Origin: Lineus longissimus
Taxonomy: Eukaryota > Nemertea > Pilidiophora > Heteronemertea > Lineidae
Assembly (NCBI RefSeq): GCF_910592395.1
Contig: NC_088313.1
Location: 13,658,437 to 13,722,436 of the forward strand
Reading direction: 5' to 3'
DNA length: 64,000 nucleotides
Made by a program: the position numbers and the translations under genes. The notes beneath the pieces are model-generated. The model worked only from the letters and a program-made list of their open reading frames with translations. It searched no databases and had not been told where the DNA came from. Below, piece after piece: positions 54,201 to 60,200 of the stretch (position 1 is its first letter; the number at the start of each line of letters is the position of its first letter).

Positions 54201-57200
54201 GACTAGAAAAAAATCATTTCGACTAGAAAAAAAATCATTTCGACTTTTTGAAGCAAACGGCTTGCCATACTGCTGGCTACCATGCCAGTAGGACCTGGGT
54301 TAGTTTTTGATACAACGTGGAACCAAGGATTGTATTTCCAAACCAGTATAGCTTTTTCGGACCTAAAATTCCTCGCTCCTCACAGTTCTCCTGATAAGAC
54401 ATTAAACTGATAGAGGCTCCTTGTATCTTGTGTCCATGCCAGGTCAATCAAAATACCACTACGAGTGAGAAAGGTGACTAGCTTGTGAGGGCTCTAGTTA
54501 CTAGGCCAATAATTAAGTTGGCACCTCCGAGTCACACTTGAAAAACTAGAGAATAACACCTTCAAGTGAAGTGTGAAGTGTGGTGGCAGAAGAAGAAGAA
54601 GAACTGGGTCACTGCCACCCACTAACATATCGGTACGTCAAATTGGATACACCCATACACATTCTTGAACCCATTCATCTGAGAAATTTCATAATGGTGA
54701 AAAGAATGTTTTCTCTTTCGACCTAGACTAAAACAGCCCTAAGACATGTGCATCAAGATCTACATGGTCCCAACATCGAAATTATTTATTTACAGGACCT
54801 TTTTTCCTTGAGATGAGCTTTTGATGTAACCTCTTTCCTCTGCTGCAGACCATTCCTGCCAGGTTACCCAGACTTGCCATATCCTTTATTGATGCTATGC
54901 AGACCACTTGATACCAAATGAGAATAGACAGCCCAGTCAGACTCAATGTGCCCATTTCAAGCATCCTGATCAATATACACTTCCATGCGGATAGTCGGCA
55001 TCGATTTTCCATCAGAAGCAAGCACGATATGCCACTAACGATCACTGATGAAAGAATCCTAGATGACTCTTGATCACGATAGAGACAGGCAGAACAGCTC
55101 AGCAGGGCAAGGAGGCACTTCTGTTAGCTTTCAATAACTAGAGAGTCGAGGCTTGGATCCAGAAGTGAAGAGAGAGCAGACAGGACATACAGGTTGGGGC
55201 AAAGAGGCCCTCCCCAATTATGACTTTATGGTGATCACAAGTGAGACTGGTGGCATTGCTAGGCAGGAAGCCTGTACGGCAGGCTATAGGGCAAGGAGGC
55301 ACTTGTGTTGGCTCTGGATAATAACAGACTGGCAGTGGGCCCTTCAGCTCAGCTGGCAGGGGGAACAAGCCAGGACAAGGAGGCACTTCAGCTGGCTTTT
55401 ACTAACAGTAGTGACAGGCATATCTGGCTTCAGTGGGTGAACAGCGAGGCCAGGGCAAGGAGGGACTTCAGCTGGCTTTTACTAACAATAGTGACAGGCA
55501 TATCTGGCTTCAGTGGGGGAACAGGCCAGGGCAAGGAGGCACTTGAACCTGAGCTGGCTTTAACAAACTGCAGAGACCGGGAGATATGCCCAGGCTGGAA
55601 GTTCAGGCCAGGGCGTGATGAGTCATGATGATGATATGTCTCAAGAAATGGCAGAATTGATGGTGAGGATAATGCTGATGACGATGATCTCTCCGATGTA
55701 GTAATGTCAATCGAAAACCTGCCCCACACCTTGCATCCAAAAAAGACACATGACACATGCAAGCTAATTACTGAATTAAGTAAATCATTACACGAATTAT
55801 AAATAATAAATCAAGTATTAATCAAAGCTCTTACCTGAATAATCTTATTAAATAATTCATTTACCGCCTTTTCGATTACAGGGTCGCTGGACTGGTCCGA
55901 TATTGACATCACAGATAACATGCATGTTGCTAAGCCATCTAGTAGAGGTGGCACGCACTCAGAATTCATGGCCAGCTTAATCAAGACATTTAGACACTGC
56001 TCAGTTTCTTCAAAGCGGTTCTTTTCTGGAAAGAGAAAATAATGCATATTCAGAAATTGGACCCATTTCAACCTATCACTACTGTATAAAATGAAGGGCT
56101 GCCCAATAGGTGTCTACATATAAAATTTGAAGAATCTATGACAAATAAAAGTTAAACGTAACACCTTAATTGAAATTTTATAGTTTGTCCTTTCTGACAT
56201 TGGAAACTAGGTTAAGGTCAAAATGTTATAAGTACATGTTCTATGTTAAGCTTGATCATATCAATCAACGATGCACATTGAAGATCACACAGTGAATGCG
56301 TCTTGATGTATGACCGACATTGGGTTTCATGACCAGAGATACTTACACCTGAAAAAGCGGTCACATTGACCCAAGTTTTTGTCAATATGTAAAGATGCCA
56401 AATAGGTGTCTACATATAAAATTTGAAGAGTCTAGGACAAATAATGACGAAATGTGCCACCTTCGCTGAAATTTTAGAGTTTGTGAACCTCTGTGAACAA
56501 AAGTAGGTCAAATCGAAAACCCGTGTATAATGTGATGAAGTATCATTAGAAGTATTGACAGTAAAAATTTGATGGTTCTAGCTGTCAGCGTTCATGAGAT
56601 ATTGAAAACGGGTTTTTGAAGATGGCCACCTTGAGCCCAGAAAGTAGGTCGATATTAAAATATCTGATAGACAGTTACTGATGCTTCAGCAGTAACTTGA
56701 AAGGCCTACACCATTCGTTAAAAATTTGAATTCGTAGTTGAATTTGAAATTTTCCAATGGCATAAATAAATGCTCAATATGAATTTCAGCGTTGCCGTTG
56801 TGTAGGCTCACATAAAAAACTCTGTATTAAGTTTCATCAAATCCGTATGCATAATAAAGGCATAGTGTATTACAGCATTTCGATTTTCTGGACCAACAGT
56901 AATGAAATGGTGTACTCTTTAAAGTGAGAAATATTCATTTACATGATTTTACTTAGGCATCGTTTACATCAACAGTCAACCTTGCAATTACCAAGCTGTG
57001 AAAAGAGTAAGCTTATCTCCTGTGGCATTTTCTCCTGCAAAATGATCCTTGCACTTCCAGAGAAACTCTCTAATCGGTGAATCCTCTCCAATCCAATTTC
57101 ATCGTATTTGTAAACAAGTAATGGACAAATTATTTCCGCACAAGTTATTTCCGCACAACTTATTCCGAAGTGAGTTGATTGACCAAATACTCGCCTCAAT

Positions 57201-60200
57201 AATGCAAATTCAATATCCCATATTATAGTATAACGCAGCGTTCTAGATAAGAAGTTGTCCACTGTTGAATACGTCCAAATGGTCCTTCCTCTTGAGATTT
57301 TTGTCATCAGGGACGGAGATGCCCTATACCCTTCAACTGTTACCATGGCAACAGCAATGAGATAAACAGTTACGTGTTGCACCTCGGCAGAGCTTGCGAG
57401 GTAATTTGTGCGGAATTATTCTCGGTGATTATGTGGCTGCATTGAAGCAAGATGAATGTTGCGACCTTTGGAAGTGGATAAGCACCGAAAATACAAAGAA
57501 ATGATACAAGTGTGAGCGAAAATGAGAAAACGTATTATTGGGGTTTTTGTTGGAAATTTTCCAAGAACGACCTTTTTGTAAGACTAAGATATTGGTAATA
57601 CAGAACTTGGGCAAAATTGGGTTGAGATGTTAAACTCTTCTTATCAAAGTACGGCATATTTTTATGAATTGAATCTTCTCACCCAGCTGAAGCAATTAAA
57701 CTGTATTTTCAGAATACTTCCAGATTTAGGCGGATAAGTCTTGTATGAGCTACTCTGAGGAAATCGTGCAAGATGAGCATGGCCCCCTTCCATGCTTTCC
57801 CTTTAAAGGGGTATACCGTTCGTCCACATATATTTACTGTTGGTCCAACTAAATGTAGTGCCAGGCGACGCAAGTAGTCTTATGCATGATACATGCATGC
57901 ATGGTCGCATGTTTTTTGTATTCTATTTGTGCATGTGTCATGTTTTCCAATCGCTGCGTGTTAATTTAGGCTATTTCTCCACTGTGTTTGTCATATGAGA
58001 ACACAATAAGGTAGGTGTAATCTGCTAAGACCGCTCCGCTAGAGATGAAATGTTGGTGAGACAACCAATGCCTCCGGTCGGTATCAATTCCTTAAGTTCA
58101 GGTGCAATCACATCAAGTATATATCAGGTGAAAGCTCCAATCAAGAGTGTAAAGTTGAACAACAAAGATCCATATTATATGAATCCTCTTTGTTCTATCC
58201 TGCGCTTCATCTTATCGTTGACTAGCCTCATCTAAATGATATTACGATAAGTTTGACGTCCATTACCTGAGAATGAGACAACCATTTACGACTAATGGCG
58301 CTAACATGGAGCCGTAATTACTTCCAAGCAAGACATAAGAAGTGTGAACTAATGATAATACTTGCTCATCATGTAAAGCAACTGTTAACAGCAAAATGTT
58401 CCCTAATGTTTTTGTTTTCACAGATTTTGCAAATAATCTCAGATCATGCCGATCCACTGTCGTTGTGTGTATATCCATCCTTCATCGCCGATACCTCCCC
58501 CCTGATCAGTCGTCAGAAGGGCTGTTACTTTATCGGTAGTCTCTTTGCATTCCCTTTCTTTCACACGCGTCCATGTCACGACAACACTAACATTACACTC
58601 ATTCATGGTTGTCGCATGAGACATGCACCGAAAGCCATCATGTTCTACAAGTGCATGTTGTATAGAAGAAGAGTAACCTGATCCCGAGGTTGGCACTGTC
58701 AATTCAGACCATCATTCAATTACTTTGTGTCGAGCAATTGGATTGGCCACCCGTTTATGATGGTGCGTCTGACCGATTTCCTGGCCCTTGGTGTCGGCGG
58801 TGAAAGGAGATGACTTTAGGACTGATATTCACTGCCGATAAATCTTGATTCCTGTTGGTTATATCCCGAAAATATCTTTCCCCACAGCACCTCCATCCCA
58901 ATTTTCCCAACAAAATTGTTCTTTATCCTGGACCCTGATTTTCCCGATTCCATTTTTGGGCAATCTGGGTGTCCTGAACGAAGAAGACCATTTCCCCCTC
59001 TATCATCAATACCATTTTATTTTTGTATCTGTGGGCAAGAATCTTAACCCTACTTGCTTCTCTCCACCCAGGAGTAAATGAGTACCAGGCTTGCCTGGGA
59101 AGTTAACCTGTGATAGACTAGCATCCTATCTGGGGGGAGTAATCTTCCTAGTCGCTTAATGCTATGGAAACTGCGATGAGCTTCAGCTGGAGGAGCCGTT
59201 CGCGGCTCGGGCAATAGCCCAGCTGACTTTAAATTTTTTTAAATGATCAATACCCAAAACATCCCATCCTGGATGCCTGAATATGATCCCCCTTCAAGAC
59301 GTTCAATAACATGAAAAATATGAAATTGAACACTTTCACACCAGAATCTAAATTTTATAGGATGGAATATAGCATCACATGACTATCTCTTTCTGGGGAG
59401 ATCTTTGGCATAGTGGTTAGAATTCATAGTCAGGAGGTTGTGGGTTCAAGGATCACTGCTATTTTGTCTTGTGTACTTGAGAAATACACTAAACCCTACT
59501 TGCTTCTCTCCACGGTGTAGATAAAGGTACCAGACCCACCTTGGAGGTTAACCGGCGATGGACCAGCAAAAAGAAATGAGGGCCTACTGCAATCATCCAA
59601 TCACTACAAATGACTTAATTTGTTCGTTGATGATTAATTATTGTGTACTGGGTTATCCAAAATGGTTCCTACTGTTTGTCAACAGGTCATTTTCTTTCAT
59701 ATTCATCCAGGGTGAGTGATTCTTCGTCACATTATGCTCTGATTAGCTGTCCGGTAGCTCATGCAATAGTCCAGCGGATTTTAGCTACCCATAACTTTAA
59801 GAGTTAATTATCGGCACCACCATTTTTTGCTCGAACTTGAAATCCTAAAGCAATTAGAACTGTTTCAAAATGAAGTGAATGTCAATTTCAAGAATGAGAG
59901 CCAGTTCTCTCTATTCCAGAGGACAGACCCCAACCCTTGAAATTGGCATTAACATCATTTTGAAGGAGATTTAATTGCTTTAGGATTTCAATTTCGAGCC
60001 AAAATGATGGTGCCTATGGACTGGTCAACCCTTAACCTCTGTCTAGACGAGGAATTGAATCAGAATCCTAATTGACATAATATTATCAACAAGTTGGAAG
60101 GAGATGGCAAATAAAGTTGACATATGGAAATGCATATCATTTGCATATAGTGCAAAGGGTTGGGAGAAGGATTTGCCAGAGATTTTGGATTTTTGATTTA

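Noticed and set aside
55153-55762. Overlapping plus- and minus-strand reading frames of 95-110 codons.
   Set aside because: They follow the about 80-bp tandem repeat and have no family similarity.
56969-57382. 137-codon minus-strand reading frame.
   Set aside because: Spans a putative MITE, has no recognisable domain, and does not join neighbouring exons.
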